Shown here piece by piece: positions 21,634 to 33,879 of a DNA stretch of 64,000 bases. The translations under genes and the position numbers were made by a program. Within the stretch, counting starts at the first letter, position 1; each line of letters begins with the position of its first letter. A model generated the notes under the pieces. It worked only from the letters and a program-made list of their open reading frames with translations. It was not told the DNA's origin and did not search any database. The stretch comes from Owenia fusiformis (lineage: Eukaryota; Annelida; Polychaeta; Sabellida; Oweniidae): positions 12,496,842 through 12,560,841 of the forward strand of contig CAIIXF020000011.1 in assembly GCA_903813345.2 (NCBI GenBank), in the 5' to 3' direction.

Positions 21634-22161
21634 GATGCGAGTAGGTAGCTACCATTTTCACCACCAGGTGGCTAATTCGGGGTAGATGGCATGGCGCAAT
21701 ATTAGAAAGTTCCCTCATTAAACTTGACTATTCTTCAGTTTTAGTGGTTCAATTTTCATACTACCATAATGTATCTGCTGGTTTTTATACAAATTAAAAC
21801 ATGTCCGGTAAAAGAAAAAGTTACCTGTCCAATTAAAGATATTTCACTTTTTGTGATTTTGTAACATGTTGTCTATGGGGAATCTCCCTGGCCTAGAAGT
21901 CTTATTTTGGTAAACACTTTTTAAAACCATATTTCTCGATGTAATTTTACATACCATATATATTTCAAATAATCACTGGTGATACACTCGATTACGCTGG
22001 TTACCGAAACGGTTCGTTTCGGTAACAAAATGTCGGAACGTCGAAGGAACCGTTTCGGTAACCAGCGTAATCGAGTGGATCACCAGTGATAATGTAAATA
22101 ATTACTTTGACTGAATTTTGAATTTTCAATGACATAAATCAAGATTATTTCTTCTCGCATC
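21634..22161. mobile_element. GATGCGAGTAG MITE, copy 1, with nested insertion
   Basis: Ends GATGCGAGTAG and CTTCTCGCATC. Inside it shares long blocks with the copy at 35081-35494 (CACCAGGTGGCT, TTTATACAAATTAAAA, ATTTCACTTTTTGTGATTTT, TTTTGAATTTTC). It is interrupted at 21974-22088 by a small CACTGGTGATCC element. A fragment in the opposite orientation is at 55155-55390. It is non-coding. Confidence 0.7.
21974..22088. mobile_element. 115-bp CACTGGTGATCC element, nested, 5-bp TSD
   Basis: CACTGGTGATACACTCG at the left and its inverse at the right, with TTACCGAAACGGTTCG arms, flanked by the exact direct repeat ATAAT (21969-21973, 22089-22093). It is an internally deleted relative of 10958-11494 inserted into a GATGCGAGTAG element. 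Confidence 0.85.
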
Positions 22162-22589
22162 TAGTCTATTGTTTCAATATCAGAATATTTTGGGCCCATA
22201 TCATTCCTTGCCATATCTATTTCTCAAAATACCCAAAGTATACACTGCATTTGAGGAAAGCTATAGATTTTTACAATAATATGTCAAGGACGACTGGCGA
22301 GGATAAATTTTGTTATGGTCCGAAAGCCAAAACTCCATGGGAAACTGGTTTAACCCTGAACGTCTACAACCTTCTGTGTACACTAAATCATAAGGAGGCG
22401 TGGGGTCGACCCGCCCCTCGGGTTTTTTAATTATTGCTTGTCTGATTTCAATAATGTTGATATTGTATACATTAATTATCAAATTACCCCTTTAGACAAC
22501 TACATAAATGAAATAGCACCGTGAGTACTGTGCTCAAATATGAAGACAATACCCTACAGACAATATTTTAGGACGGTTTATCCAAAGGG

Positions 22590-23280
22590 TTGATATCGAT
22601 ATGGAGAACTGAATTCAACAATGTTTTTCTCTAAACCAATTATTGAAAACATTCTGTAAAAAACAAGATATTTTATGTTATGTTGACTGATTGACAACAA
22701 TTTAATGCGAGAATAATTTATATATATTTTATATAACTGTTATTGTTAACATTTTTTGTTTTTTAGTGCAATTGTTTTTTGTTATTGAGAATGAAATAAA
22801 ATATCTTTCCGAAGCTTGTTTTAACAAAATAGCATATACAACATTTTCTTAGACTTCCCAATATTATAGCTGTACAAAGGAAATTTTGGTTGATTTAAAA
22901 ATTATTTGATTAAAACAAAAAAAACGAAATAGATAAAAACTAAGATAAACCTTTAATTTCATTAACAAGATACTTTTTTCAAATCAACCAAACTTTCCTT
23001 TGTATTATTACAATATTGAGAGACATAACATGTCGTGTTAATTTCATTTTGTTCCAATGAGGTTCGGATAGATGTTTCATTTCATTCCGAACATATGATA
23101 CCAAGAACAAAAAAAGTGACCGATGTTTTTTCTAAAACAATATAGAAAAAAGTATATATATCTATTATATTGCTACCTTTCAAAAGATGACCATTAAATT
23201 GACAAAGTGTAAAATTTTCAGAATTTTTTGATGACTGGTTTAAGAGAAACGTGTGTTCAAAAAGTTCGCCATATCGATAC
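22590..23280. mobile_element. Inverted-repeat element, ~690 bp
   Basis: ATCGATATGGAGAACT at the left is inverted as AGTTCGCCATATCGAT at the right, and a central palindrome pairs AAAGGAAATTTTGGTTGATT with AATCAACCAAACTTTCCTTT. A related piece is at 25270-25560 (GTATCGATATGGAGAACTTT). It is AT-rich and non-coding. Confidence 0.55.
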
Positions 23281-23644
23281 CATAACTTTGCCCTTTTACC
23301 CCCAATCAACTTAATTTTTACGCAAAAAGAAATGTCATTTAGCGGTGGCTCAAGCTAACGAATAGCGGAGGTAGAAAATACTTGCAAAAAGGACAACTAA
23401 AAAACCAAGGGGGTCTTGACCCCCCCCCCTCAGATATTAGGGTTTGATTGTTAGATATCAAACGTTCGCATTTTTTCATTTCCGTTCGCCATTTTGAAAG
23501 ACCAGGTAACGATAATCAATGAATCCCTATTGTAACCAGTAAAAAGATCAATGGAAAATCACTGTGAGGCTGAGACATAATATTTGTCAAGCATTAGATC
23601 AGGAAGAGTGAAGATCTTCTTTAGCAGACTATACTCCAGTGCAT

Positions 23645-26600
23645 ATGGCCATATTCAAGTCTTTTTTATTCTTTTTAAGTTTGAAAATAATTTCATCGCT
23701 TGACACGGGTGTAATGGAATATCACCTTGAACCAAACGAGGGAAAACAAGTTGTTACTGGTAGGTCTGATATCATAACGTACGTGTATTCCGACATAATT
23801 TAGCATTTTTTATGAAATGATTGTTCAATTAACAATTATATAAAGTTATATATCAGAGTGTTCGATTCTTTTCTTTACGTTATTTGTTCGTGTACAGGAT
23901 TCAGAATATAGCACAATGAACAAAAGATATATAAAATGTTTATAGGTGGGACGGTATCACTGGCCGTTAGGTCCAGAATGAATTGTTTTGTCGCTTGTCT
24001 GAAGAGCTCCATATGTATGTCGTCCGGATATAACAAGTACACAAAAGAATGTGAATTATACGATGAAGTCTCAAGTGAGATTTCAGCACAAGGATGGACT
24101 GTCACAACTACAGGTTAGTATTGAACTCTAGAAATTAGAACTCTTATTGAAAATGGTTCAGGGAGAAATGTCGGTAATAATTCATAAAGATATTTTAAAA
24201 TTCCAATCCGAAACTAACGAAAACGGCATTTGATCGAGATATCTTTAATCACTTCATTTTTGCATTTGAAAGAGCATTATTTTTAAATTCTCTAGTTAAG
24301 GAGTTCCTGGTGGCTAGGAAATTCGTCAAATTACAGAAATAGTCTTTAAATGATTTTTCTAAATTCCTGTGTTCGTTCTTAAAGTCTTGACCGATCTTTG
24401 TAACCCCCCCCAGTAAGGCCTACAGTAGACTGATTTTCTGGGTCGTGTCTATCCCGTAAAATGTCATCGTTAAAACGAACGGCCGGATGTCGTAAAATAT
24501 ACTCCTCAAAAAGGTTAAGGACCAGTGGTTTTCTTCATAGGTTTACATGTTGAACCCCATATTTGTTTGAACGCCTATTTTCTAGGCTTGGAACAATCAG
24601 TCTGAGCTGTATTTGACAGTCATGTATGGCTTAAATGATAGGTTTAAGACATATTGTGCCAGTTTTGAAAAAAGCTGAGGTCAGTTAAAGATGTATTATA
24701 CCATAGGTTTCTCGACCAGACAATCAATGATGTTCCATTGTTATTGCTAATATAATATCTCACATACCATGAATATATCTTGAGAATAACTTATGCGTAT
24801 TTTATTGCCGAAATATTGGAATAATCAACAGAACAACCAACCTCCAGAATTAAACACAATCGATTCCTCGGCTAGCGAGGGGAATCCTCGTTTAGTCACA
24901 CAAGCACCCAAACGCGCCCAAAACCAAGCACCCAAACCAAGCAACCAATCATGTTCATGATAAATAAATTCAACGAGCAATCAGATAACGGGGACTTTCC
25001 CGGTATATTCAAACTTAAGATTGAATTATTTTCCGTAAAAATAATTAGATCGGTCAACACAATCGCAAAATTAACACTGAAAGCGGGGAATTTCTTCTTT
25101 ATTAAGTAGCTGGGTGAATATGTGGTAAAGCTCAATGTGCAAAAAGGTCCAGAGGGGTTTTGATTGTGCTATCCTATGGTATAGAGCCTCTTTAAGCTAT
25201 ATTATCCAAGGGAGACATGTCTAGCTTCTCCTAGAGATAACTACGTTTGTTTTAATTGATCGAAAGGAGTGGTATCGATATGGAGAACTTTTTGATCACA
25301 CGTTTCTCTTAAACCAGTCATAAAAAAATCTGAAAATTTAACACATCATTAATGTTATGGTCATCTTTTGAATGGTAACAATATGATTTAAAAATATATA
25401 TATACCTTTATTTCATTCTCAAGAATTGGTAGAAAGGAGCAAAAACAATTGCACTAAAAAAACAAAAGATGTTAACAAAAACAGTTATATAAAATATTTC
25501 TAAATGATTTTTGCATTATATTGTTGTCAATCAGTCAACATTACATGAAATACCGTATTTTTTTGATTTTCTTCTGATTGGTCAGTTCTTGTGATGTACA
25601 AATCTGTATTGCTACTGAGATTGTCCTCATTGCTCATCTCCGTCGCAATACAGAAAATATTGGTACGGAGGGAACAATCTCGGAGGATCACACGATAAAA
25701 ACGTTATTGAATGATGTGAAGTGCAATACGGGATATATTCTGTCTCGATATTCTGTATTGACACTCGACTTCGTCCCATTCCAATACAGAATTTCTCGAG
25801 CAGAATATATCCTGTATTGCACTTCAAATCATTCAATAACTAATAAAATTGAGTAAATAGAAAAATGTTCCAATTTTTATTTGCCCACCCTATATACTTA
25901 TATGACCACAACCGTTTTTGGGCAAATTTACGATAATTGATATTTTCAAAATCAATTGTCAAAATACAACGTTTTGTTTTGATTGTGGTGATACAAACCC
26001 GGAGCATGGATTGCGTTAATATTTTTTTCAAAATACATAAAAATATGTTTGACATCAGCTCTTAAAAGGGCGATGTTAGATGTGTCTTACCGATGCAATG
26101 AAATACTTTTTCTATGGGTTTCTAGACAACTCATCCCAAGACAACTCATCCCAAGACAAGTCATCCCTAAGACAACTCATCCCAAGACAAGTCATCCCCA
26201 AGACAACTCATCCCAAGACATCTCATCCCAAGACAACTCATCCCAAGACATCTCATCCCAAGACATCTCATCCCAAGACAACTCATCCCACTTGTATAAT
26301 TGATAAATTATTTTGTCCTCTATATTATATATATCCCTTTTTCATTTTTATGATTACAAAGTGATTTTTAATTACACACTCAATTTTTAATACTGATTTT
26401 TAGCATTTTGAAATGGCATTTGAAAGTTATGTTTTACTTGTGAGTACTGCCGCTATTTTGATTAATTCTGAGTTATTCTAAATATATTTGAGAATATAGA
26501 ACATAAAAGTCATAGACATTATTTCCAAATTTAATCATCATAAATCTGAAATTTTGAAATTGGCAATCTTATTTAGGATTAAGCCAAAATATTTTAAAAC

Positions 26601-28796
26601 AAAGACTGAATTAATCTGATAGAATTATTCTGATAGCACCTTGGATAATACATTCTAACTGAGTTAATCCTACACCTTTGATGATCTTTGATTTAATAAT
26701 CAAAGTATATATTAATTTGAACATGTTATCTTTATCCCAATCAGTCAACAAAAATTAACTAAAACTAGGCTAAACTAACTGCAAAATACAAAAATATTAA
26801 GTAAATACAGCGTGACAAAATATGAAATGTGTCAGTTTAAACTACAGCATCAAAAATGTATATAATAAAAAACAAAGATATTCCATGACCAGTGTGCTAA
26901 CTGCTAAAATCTCTTAATATTTTTCATTCTTTCAAAAGTGAAAATTATGTTATATTTCAAGTAGGGAAGAGTTGTCTTGGGGATGAGTTGTCTTGGGATG
27001 AGATGTCTTGGGATGAGATGTCTTGGGATGAGTTGTCTTGGGATGAGATGTCTTGGGATGAGATGTCTTGGGATGAGTTGTCTTGGGATGAGATGTCTTG
27101 GGGATGAGTTGTCTTGGGATGAGTTGTCTTAGGGATGAGTTGTCCTGTTACCTTTCTATGCATATACCATTTGTCTAAAATTTTGTTTCCTCCAACACAC
27201 TGGTTAAACTAACATTGCTGATGCATCATTTAAGATTTCGCCAGAAAGCGCTTAAGGGTTTTTAAGTGACAGATAATTAACACACCAGTCAAAATATTGT
27301 TATTTTTGTGGTGGATTTAGGTTTGCTGTCCAATCCAATGTAGTATTTAAATGATTGTTATATAAATTCTCAATTACACTCCCCTCCATAAGTTTGGCAA
27401 CCTTTTCTCCCCCATTTAACTACGTGTTAAAGCCTCTTTACCTTTGTATTTTTATTTTCTATTGATGGAAACGTAATTTGACTTCATTTCCAATACCTCC
27501 AAATTTTCTCAATTTTTTCCTCAATTACAATAAGTCGAAAATTGATGATAAATTTGATGATTTTTTGAAAATCGACATTCCCATGTTAACCAATGGGAAA
27601 TGGTAGGTTTGCCGCAAGTCATATGACAGAATATCCATCCATCAGAGTCCTTGCAAAAAATACGGGTTGGGTAGGCAGTTGAATTTGCTAACTTTATTTA
27701 ACAAAAAATGATATGTTTCTTCAGGTTCAACAAGGTTTAAAGTCAAAATTGTTTTTCAAAAAACCTCTCCCATTGAAATAACACAAGAGGCGAAAAATTA
27801 TTTTCAAAAATGACTTCGAAGCGCTGTAACTTTAGTATTCATCAAATAAACTAAACACTCAGTGTCCAAAAAGTTAGACAATTCAATTTTTTCTATATAA
27901 AAATGTTTTTTGCTGAATCGATATCCTGATTTCTGTTTGCCCCGAACCCTCCATTTCCAATTGGATTACATAGGAATGACAATTTTCAAAAATTCATCTT
28001 TATCATCAATTTTCGACCTATTGTAATTAGGGAAAAAATTTAGAAAATTTGGAGGTATTGGAAATAAAGCAGTCTCTTGTCTTTGGATCAATATCGTGAA
28101 TTCACTTCAATCTGTCTTTTTTCTGTTTTAGTTAAATATGGAGAATCAGAGTCGTTGCCGGGATTAACTTGTTCGGATATTCAACAACGCCGTTCATCGG
28201 AGATGCTACCATCGGGGGTATATTGGGTGACACTCGGTGAACCCGGGGCATTCCAAGTCTATTGTGACATGGACACAGATGGTGGTGGTTGGACACTTGT
28301 TTGGACGTACAAGTTTACTAATTATGCGTCTTTTGCAACAAGCAGTAACGCAGTTACTCCACGACCATCGTGGGATGTCAGTCCTTTCACAGCATCGAGC
28401 TCTCCGATCTCTACCACCCCGCCTCTTACTGAGCAGGATTTAGGAGCTCTCGAATTCGCAAAATGGAAACAAATCGGGAGTGAATTTATGGTTAAGTCAA
28501 ACATCAACCAATGGATCGCATGTACGCCAAATATTGGAAGTCTCGTCGATTGGGCAACGGGGTCACTGACTTGCCGCATGGTGAAGGTCATCGCATCAGG
28601 CCATTGCACGACAGCTGTACCAACCAGATTATCTTTCTGGAATTTTGGCCCCTCTCTCGATAAGACGTCGGCTTTTTACTACTTTGATACGTATAATCTC
28701 AACAACTACCCAACCCATGATCCCTGTGGGACTAACTCTGGAAATAAATATCTAACTGGAATACCCAACCCCCGAGGCAATATATTCATTCGATAA
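23645..28796 (+). CDS. Secreted PAN/apple plus fibrinogen-like protein, 315 aa, three exons
   Basis: Exons 23645-23759, 23946-24113 and 28132-28796, both introns in phase 1. Exon 1 encodes a signal peptide (MAIFKSFLFFLSLKIISS, residues 1-18). Exon 2 encodes a short PAN/apple-like cysteine module with Cys52, Cys56, Cys62 and Cys74 (NCFVACLKSSICMSS). Exon 3 holds a fibrinogen-like region from about residue 104: LTCSDIQQRRSSEMLPSGVY, then FQVYCDMDTDGGGWTLVW, the hallmark start of fibrinogen-related domains. The second half lacks the usual calcium-site and closing cysteine text and ends GNIFIR, as in divergent invertebrate members. A secreted lectin-like immune or adhesive role is inferred from domains only. 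Intron 2 is 4 kb and contains inverted minisatellites. Confidence 0.85.
25270..25560. repeat. Partial copy of the ATCGATATGG element
   Basis: GTATCGATATGGAGAACTTT, CTCTTAAACCAGTCAT and GTTAACAAAAACAGTTATAT match blocks of the element at 22590-23280 in mixed orientation, which suggests rearranged arms. Confidence 0.45.
25703..25840. repeat. 138-bp palindrome (hairpin MITE)
   Basis: GTTATTGAATGATGTGAAGT at the left is inverted almost exactly at the right end (to 25840), with CAGAATATATCC inside. It lies in the fibrinogen-like gene's intron 2. Mirror-image open frames across it are artefacts of the palindrome. Confidence 0.75.
26125..26290 (+). repeat. 15-bp minisatellite, left arm (CAACTCATCCCAAGA)n
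   Basis: Eleven units of 15-16 bp. Variants alternate CAACTC/CATCTC/CAAGTC and include one CCCTAAGA and one CCCCAAGA unit. The same variants appear in the inverted array at 26968-27144. Confidence 0.9.
26968..27144 (-). repeat. 15-bp minisatellite, inverted right arm
   Basis: About twelve units of TCTTGGGATGAGTTG, the inverse of the array at 26125-26290. The CCCTAAGA unit lies at the outer side in both arrays and is followed by similar CAACTC/CATCTC alternation, so the arms are inverted copies of one array. The 680 bp between them is AT-rich and non-coding. Confidence 0.9.
27487..28070. mobile_element. Inverted-repeat element, ~580 bp
   Basis: TTTCCAATACCTCCAAATTT at the left and its inverse at the right, then TCAATTTTCGAC blocks inverted inside. 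A third copy of this sequence, with its flank CCCTCCATAAGTTTGGCAAC inverted, lies at 9590-9800. It ends 60 bp before the last exon of the fibrinogen-like gene. Confidence 0.6.
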
Positions 28797-29689
28797 TAAC
28801 GAACCAATTTTTCACGGTCATCGGATATCCAACAAAGTAGCGGATGGCTAAAACAAAGGTTGAACTTGAACGTGCAGTATCTAAACAAAACACATGTTTT
28901 AATTAGTTTGCACTGTCAACATTACATTCAAGATTTAATGAAAAGATAGAAAAGAAAGCGTTCTTAAAATTCGTCGGATTCTGAGTTGGGAAGGGGGCCA
29001 ATGGTCATTAATTATGCTCACCGAAAAAGTTTACCAAACTATCATCACAAAAGCAATGTTTTCAATATTAAATGTTATAATATGTCATGCAATTCAGTTG
29101 CAATCCATTGCTTTATGTTTAATTTTTGTCACCCAATTTTTCATATCTTTAGAAACACCTGAACAGCAAAAACACGTTGATCGGATATAATGGCTCCTTT
29201 TTATCCAATTTGCTTCATTACCCTTGTCTGGAGATATTAATTGGACCCGAAAATCAAAACTGTCAGAGATCGACTGCAACATTTTAGATTATCTTTTAAT
29301 GCTGGATATAAAAGAAATTGCTATTATCAACAGCAATCAACAATGACGTTGGGATTTTAATCATCATTTATAATCTAGAAAATGTCTCCATCAAATATTT
29401 CAATGTGAAAAAGTACATCCAACTGATGGAAAGAAAATATATTTGTATTTGAAAAGCACTTAAATTCAATTAAGGAAACGTTTGAATGGAGGATTTTTCA
29501 TAACAAGACACAATGCAACATAATCGACAGATTGTAAAACAACATTTATAGATATCCTAAATGTCTCCAAACAAGAGGCGTCGATACGTCTCCAGCTATT
29601 ACCCGTACGCAGAGCATAAGAATCACTAGTCTATGACTCAAAATTTTTGTTGGTAATCCAAGGTGAATTCGAAAGTACTCTACCTACGT
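28797..29689. other. Intergenic, nothing recognised
   Basis: AT-rich sequence after the fibrinogen-like gene, with no repeat or coding signal that I can name. Confidence 0.5.
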
Positions 29690-30830
29690 GTATAGTGTAA
29701 ATTCTGTGTCAAAAGTTTACAGACATAATTTCGCAATTTAGGTGCACGAAAATGTACGATTTCATGTGCTCTTTATTCCAGACGCTCTAAAAGCGAACGC
29801 TCTCCATTCCTGACGCTAATGTTCTATTCCAGACGCTATTTACCTATTCCCGACGCTATCTATTCTGGACGCTCTGAAACCGAACGCTATCTATTCAGGA
29901 CGCTCCATTCTGGACGCTCACTATTAAACCGGACGCTATCGATTCCAGACGCTCTATTCCAGACGCTCTATTCTGGACGCTATTAAACCGGACGCTATCG
30001 ATTCCAGACGCTCTATTCCAGACGCTCCATTCTGGACGCTCTATTCTGGACGCTATTTAACCGGTCGCTTTCAGCAATCAGGACGCTCTATTCTGGACGC
30101 TATTTAACCGATCGGTTTCTGCAATCAGGACGCTCTATTCTGAACGCTACTATTTAACCCGACGCTTGTATTCAAGACGCTCCATTCTGGACGCTCGATG
30201 ACATTAACCAAAAGCTCTCCACTCTTATTCTGATTGATATATTATGAACGTATTGCATTAACCCCGACCTCAACATATCACATCAAGGGCAATACAATAT
30301 TAAACACGCGCTTCTATCATATCGTAGTAAAGTTTCGAACATTTTCAAAAGATGGGGCGTATATTAGCACTTTTGATATTAAGTTTACGAATTTAATTTA
30401 TAGATCATGAACGTAAATTGCATTAACACTGTCTACAACATCTCACATCAAGAGCAATGAAGTATTTAACGAGCACATCTTACATATCATATCATTTGTT
30501 GCGGTAGACCTTCGGATTTGTTTTGTTTAGTAACATTACATAATTGGATTAGCTCAATATATGTAAGCTAGGGGTGGTAGCATATATTTTAAAATGGCTA
30601 TGGCAATCATTGGTAAAAAATCTTAGGAAATATATGCCATTTTTCTGGGGCTAGTTTACCCACAAACGATTTATTTTGAGCAATTTAAATGCATACTCAA
30701 CTATTCGACAGATATGCTACTTTGAAATTAAGAACATAAATAAACATACTTTTGCTTTTTTAGTCATTTATTCATGGAACAAATCTCACGTTACTGCCAA
30801 CTCGAAAAGCTAGTTTCGCATTCGTCAGGT
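29690..30830 (+). repeat. Left arm of a 24-kb inverted-repeat block
   Basis: From GTGTAAATTCTGTGTCAAAA on, this 1.1-kb stretch is repeated in inverse order at 52810-53856. Shared landmarks in order: TTAGGTGCACGAAAATGTAC, the GACGCT minisatellite, CATTAACCCCGACCTCAACA, TCTACAACATCTCACATCAA, TAGGGGTGGTAGCATATATT, ACTATTCGACAGATATGCTA. There is no coding sequence. Confidence 0.85.
29772..30196 (+). repeat. GACGCT minisatellite (14-15-bp units)
   Basis: About 28 units of GACGCTCTATTCCA, GACGCTATTAAACCG and GACGCTATCGATTCCA types in mixed order. The inverted counterpart is at 53389-53768. Confidence 0.85.
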
Positions 30831-32400
30831 CTAAGGTGGATAAATGGGTTTTTGGTGGTTCAGGTGATTTGTTTAATGTTTCAGCTTTCCTGGTAGGTAT
30901 ATGTATTATGTTGGTAGTATATCTTGTTGTTGAGATATTAACTTAAATGTTCCGTTTAGTGGTCCGTATTTCAAATATTTCGATTTTATTGTATTTGGTT
31001 TTTATCAAATTGGTGTATTGGTTAATTGTATTGGGGTATGGACAGTTCGGTGTTGGTTCGGTTGTTTTGTTCATTGCGCTTCATTGTCATGTGTATTTTG
31101 TGTTGATATCGTGTGTGTTCGAAGAGGCATTAACTTGTTCGTGTATGGTTGTATTTTTTATTTTTCCGCATTTTGCGATATTTTCGATTTGTTAAGTTGG
31201 TGTGAGTTTGACTGTGTCTCGGGTAGGTCTATTGTGTGTAAATTACATTTTGGTGGTTCAGGAAATCTGCTTGATGTTTTAGCTTTCAGTTGGTATATGT
31301 ATTATGTTGTTAGCATATCTTGTTGTTGAGATATTAACTTGAGTGTGGGGTATGATGGTCCGCTTTTCAAATATTTCGATTTTCTATATTCGGTTTTTAT
31401 CGAATGGGTGTAATGCGTATTGGTTAATTGCATCAGGGTATGGTCAGTTCAATGTTGAGATTTAATTTGTTTGTTTTGTTCATTGTTTTAGCTTCATGGT
31501 CAGGTATATTTTATGTTCATATTGTGCGTATGAGAATAGTTGTTAACTTGTTCGTGTTTGGTCGTGTTTTTGGTTTTTTCCGCGTTTGCGGTATTTTCGA
31601 TTTGTTAAGCTGGTGTGAGTTTGGTGGTGTCTAGGGTGGGTCTATGGTGGGTGAATTGTTTTTTTATTGGTTCAAGTGGCTTGTTTAATACTTTAGCTTT
31701 CTATTGGTGTGTGTATTATGTTGGTGGCATATCTTGTTGTTGAGATATTAACTTGAATGTAGGGTTTAATAGTCAGAATTTCAAATATTTTGATTTTCCC
31801 ATGTTTGTGTTTTATCGGAAGGGTGTATGCGTATTGGTTAATTGTGTCTGGCTGTGGTTGTTTTATTGTTTAAGTTTGGTTTGGTTGTATTGTTTTTCTT
31901 AAGCCTCTATTGTGAGGTATTTTTGTGTTGATAGTGTGTGTGTTGAGGGAGTTATCAACTTGTTTGCGCATAACCCTTTTTTGGTTTGATCTGAGTTTTG
32001 TGGTGTTTTGGTTTGTGTATGTGGTGTTGGTTTGGTGGTGTGTGTAGTACGCATGTGGTGGGCTAATTTATTTTTCGATGGTTTGGTTGTTTTACGATTT
32101 GTTTTGGCTTCGTGTTGCTGTGTGTGTTGTGTTGGTGGCATGTCTCGTTGTTAAGATATTAACTTGATTTTGGGTGCCGTCTTCCCGTTTATGGATATTC
32201 TTGTTTTCCGTGTGTTGCGGAATTGTTGTCGGTTTTATAGAAAGATGTCGCTCTTTGTTAATTCGTTTGGTTACAAGGGGCGATATTTTTTTAAGATTGG
32301 TAGTAAGGTTGCTTTCGGTGAGTTCGAAGTGTACACGCATTGTTCATGCAGTCTGTGAACAAGTGGTGAGGGGTCTCTGAATGGGGACCTGGAAGACATA
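30831..32400 (+). repeat. ~400-bp T/G-rich tandem repeats, left block
   Basis: TGTTGAGATATTAACTTGA recurs at about 30926, 31322, 31737 and 32147, giving units of about 400-415 bp that also share GTGTTTGGTCGTG-like, ATTGGTTAATTG and TTTGTTAAG blocks. The plus strand is strongly T+G rich, so its open frames are compositional. The same repeats occur inverted at 36720-37620. Confidence 0.8.
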
Positions 32401-33798
32401 ATCTAGTCGCCTTAGTTTCCCTAAACTATCGCATGTCTAATATGTGACAAGAGTAGTATATGTCAGTAAATAAGGCGTAAGATACTAGTATTGTTCGTAT
32501 ACCCTAGAGATAATATTGTTTTTGTTTTGGGGGTAAGGTTGCCAAACTTCCCCTAACCACCGTTAGTACTCATGTGACGGGTAGTCTATATTTGGTAGAT
32601 CCTAGCTATAGTGTAATGACGTTGGTGTGGTATTTTCTATCTTAATAATCATTTACGTAGGAGAGACAATCTGAACCCGGGATTTCGAACATGAGAATAT
32701 GAGATGGAACTGTCTGAATGGAATACATAGGCCTGACAAATCAGATCAGAGGGGCAACCCTCCCCCCCTGGAGTTGACTTTTTGTTGATATGAAAAATGC
32801 ATTTGTATTAACAGGGTACCTACTCACTCATCAACTTCATGTTAAGGCTCCTTTTTAATATGGCACATACCTCATCAACCCCCTACGTAGGCTTTACTTT
32901 TAATAGGGTACCTACCCCCACAAAATTATAGATAAATCCATGGGCTTTCAAAAGCTTTTGAAAGCCCATGATAAATCTAATTTCAAAGTTATTCAATTCA
33001 TGAAAGCGTCTGGTCTGGAACAGAAATCTCAATGACTAAGATAAACAAATCGAGTTCAATGCACGAGAGGTTTATCCTTACAGGAAATAAACAAATGGCG
33101 TGTTTTGATAACTTATTAAGAATAAACTCCGGGAATAAACAGTGTATCTGATTGCTAAAAACTTGGTAAATGAATCAGTCCATGTACGTTTTACCTAAAT
33201 ATAATAAACTAGATACAAACTATTTCATTAAAAGTAAATAATTAAAACATAAGACGGGATCATATCAGAATTTCACTCAGGGAAATAAGAAATGTTTTCT
33301 TTTGGCAAATTATTGGGGATTATGAAATTGTCTCTCCAAATAGCTAAATATCTGCAACTTTGTCTCATTTGCTTGTTTTCCTCTTTTATGAAACAGCATC
33401 GTGTGTTAATTTATTATAGCTCACCACACATCTATAAAAGTTTTTTTATTTTGGCAAATCAATTTCACATTTATGGGTGAAGTTTCGAGATCTTCCATTT
33501 GTGTACGAGAGGAAAACTTAACATCCAAATTCCCAGTAAATACCCCCATAACGTATTAGTATACAGCCTGGGATATGAAATATTCTCCAAATGAAACAAA
33601 GCAGTTCTAAGAAGGACTTACATGTATGTTGGCCGTTGTACATGTATTCTTTGAACAACCACTCTCTCAATAATGTTTTCAGAATCATTATAACGGATTA
33701 CTTTATCTCCAAGACAATTTCAACAAACTGGAATTTACAAAACTTCCCTTATTTCTTAAAAATGGACTGGTCCAGTTGACTCACCAGGAGCCGCTATA
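32401..33798. other. Stretch without recognised gene
   Basis: The left end carries CCCTAACCACCGTTAGTACT and GTAGATCCTAGCTATAG blocks that recur at 33990-34090 and inverted at 37820-37900. The rest is AT-rich, with a palindrome CATGGGCTTTCAAAAGC near 32939-32970. No gene seen. Confidence 0.45.
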
Positions 33799-33876
33799 TT
33801 GTTAGCTCACATGGTGAGCTATTGCAATCATTCGCTTGTCCGTTCGTCCGTCTGTCTGTCCGTCTGTCCGTGGACA
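33799..33876. repeat. TAGCTCAC..GTGAGCTA hairpin with GTCC/GTCT microsatellite
   Basis: TTAGCTCACATGGTGAGCTA is followed by GTCCGTTCGTCCGTCTGTC-type repeats. This combination is one I associate with dispersed repeats of bivalve and other lophotrochozoan genomes. A similar GTCCGTCC stretch is near 1848-1866. Confidence 0.6.
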
Positions 33877-33879
33877 AAA

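Larger units (their letters stand above)
19910..23644. other. Intergenic stretch with repeat elements
   Basis: No gene recognised. It holds a GATGCGAGTAG-family element (21634-22161) with a small insertion, and an inverted-repeat element (22590-23280). The remainder (19910-21630) is AT-rich and shows nothing I can name. Confidence 0.5.

Noticed and set aside
30947-32380. Several open frames of 60-103 codons in the T/G-rich repeat
   Set aside because: They come from low stop density in a skewed tandem repeat, recur in each unit, and give Cys/Val/Phe/Leu-rich text with no motif or splice context.
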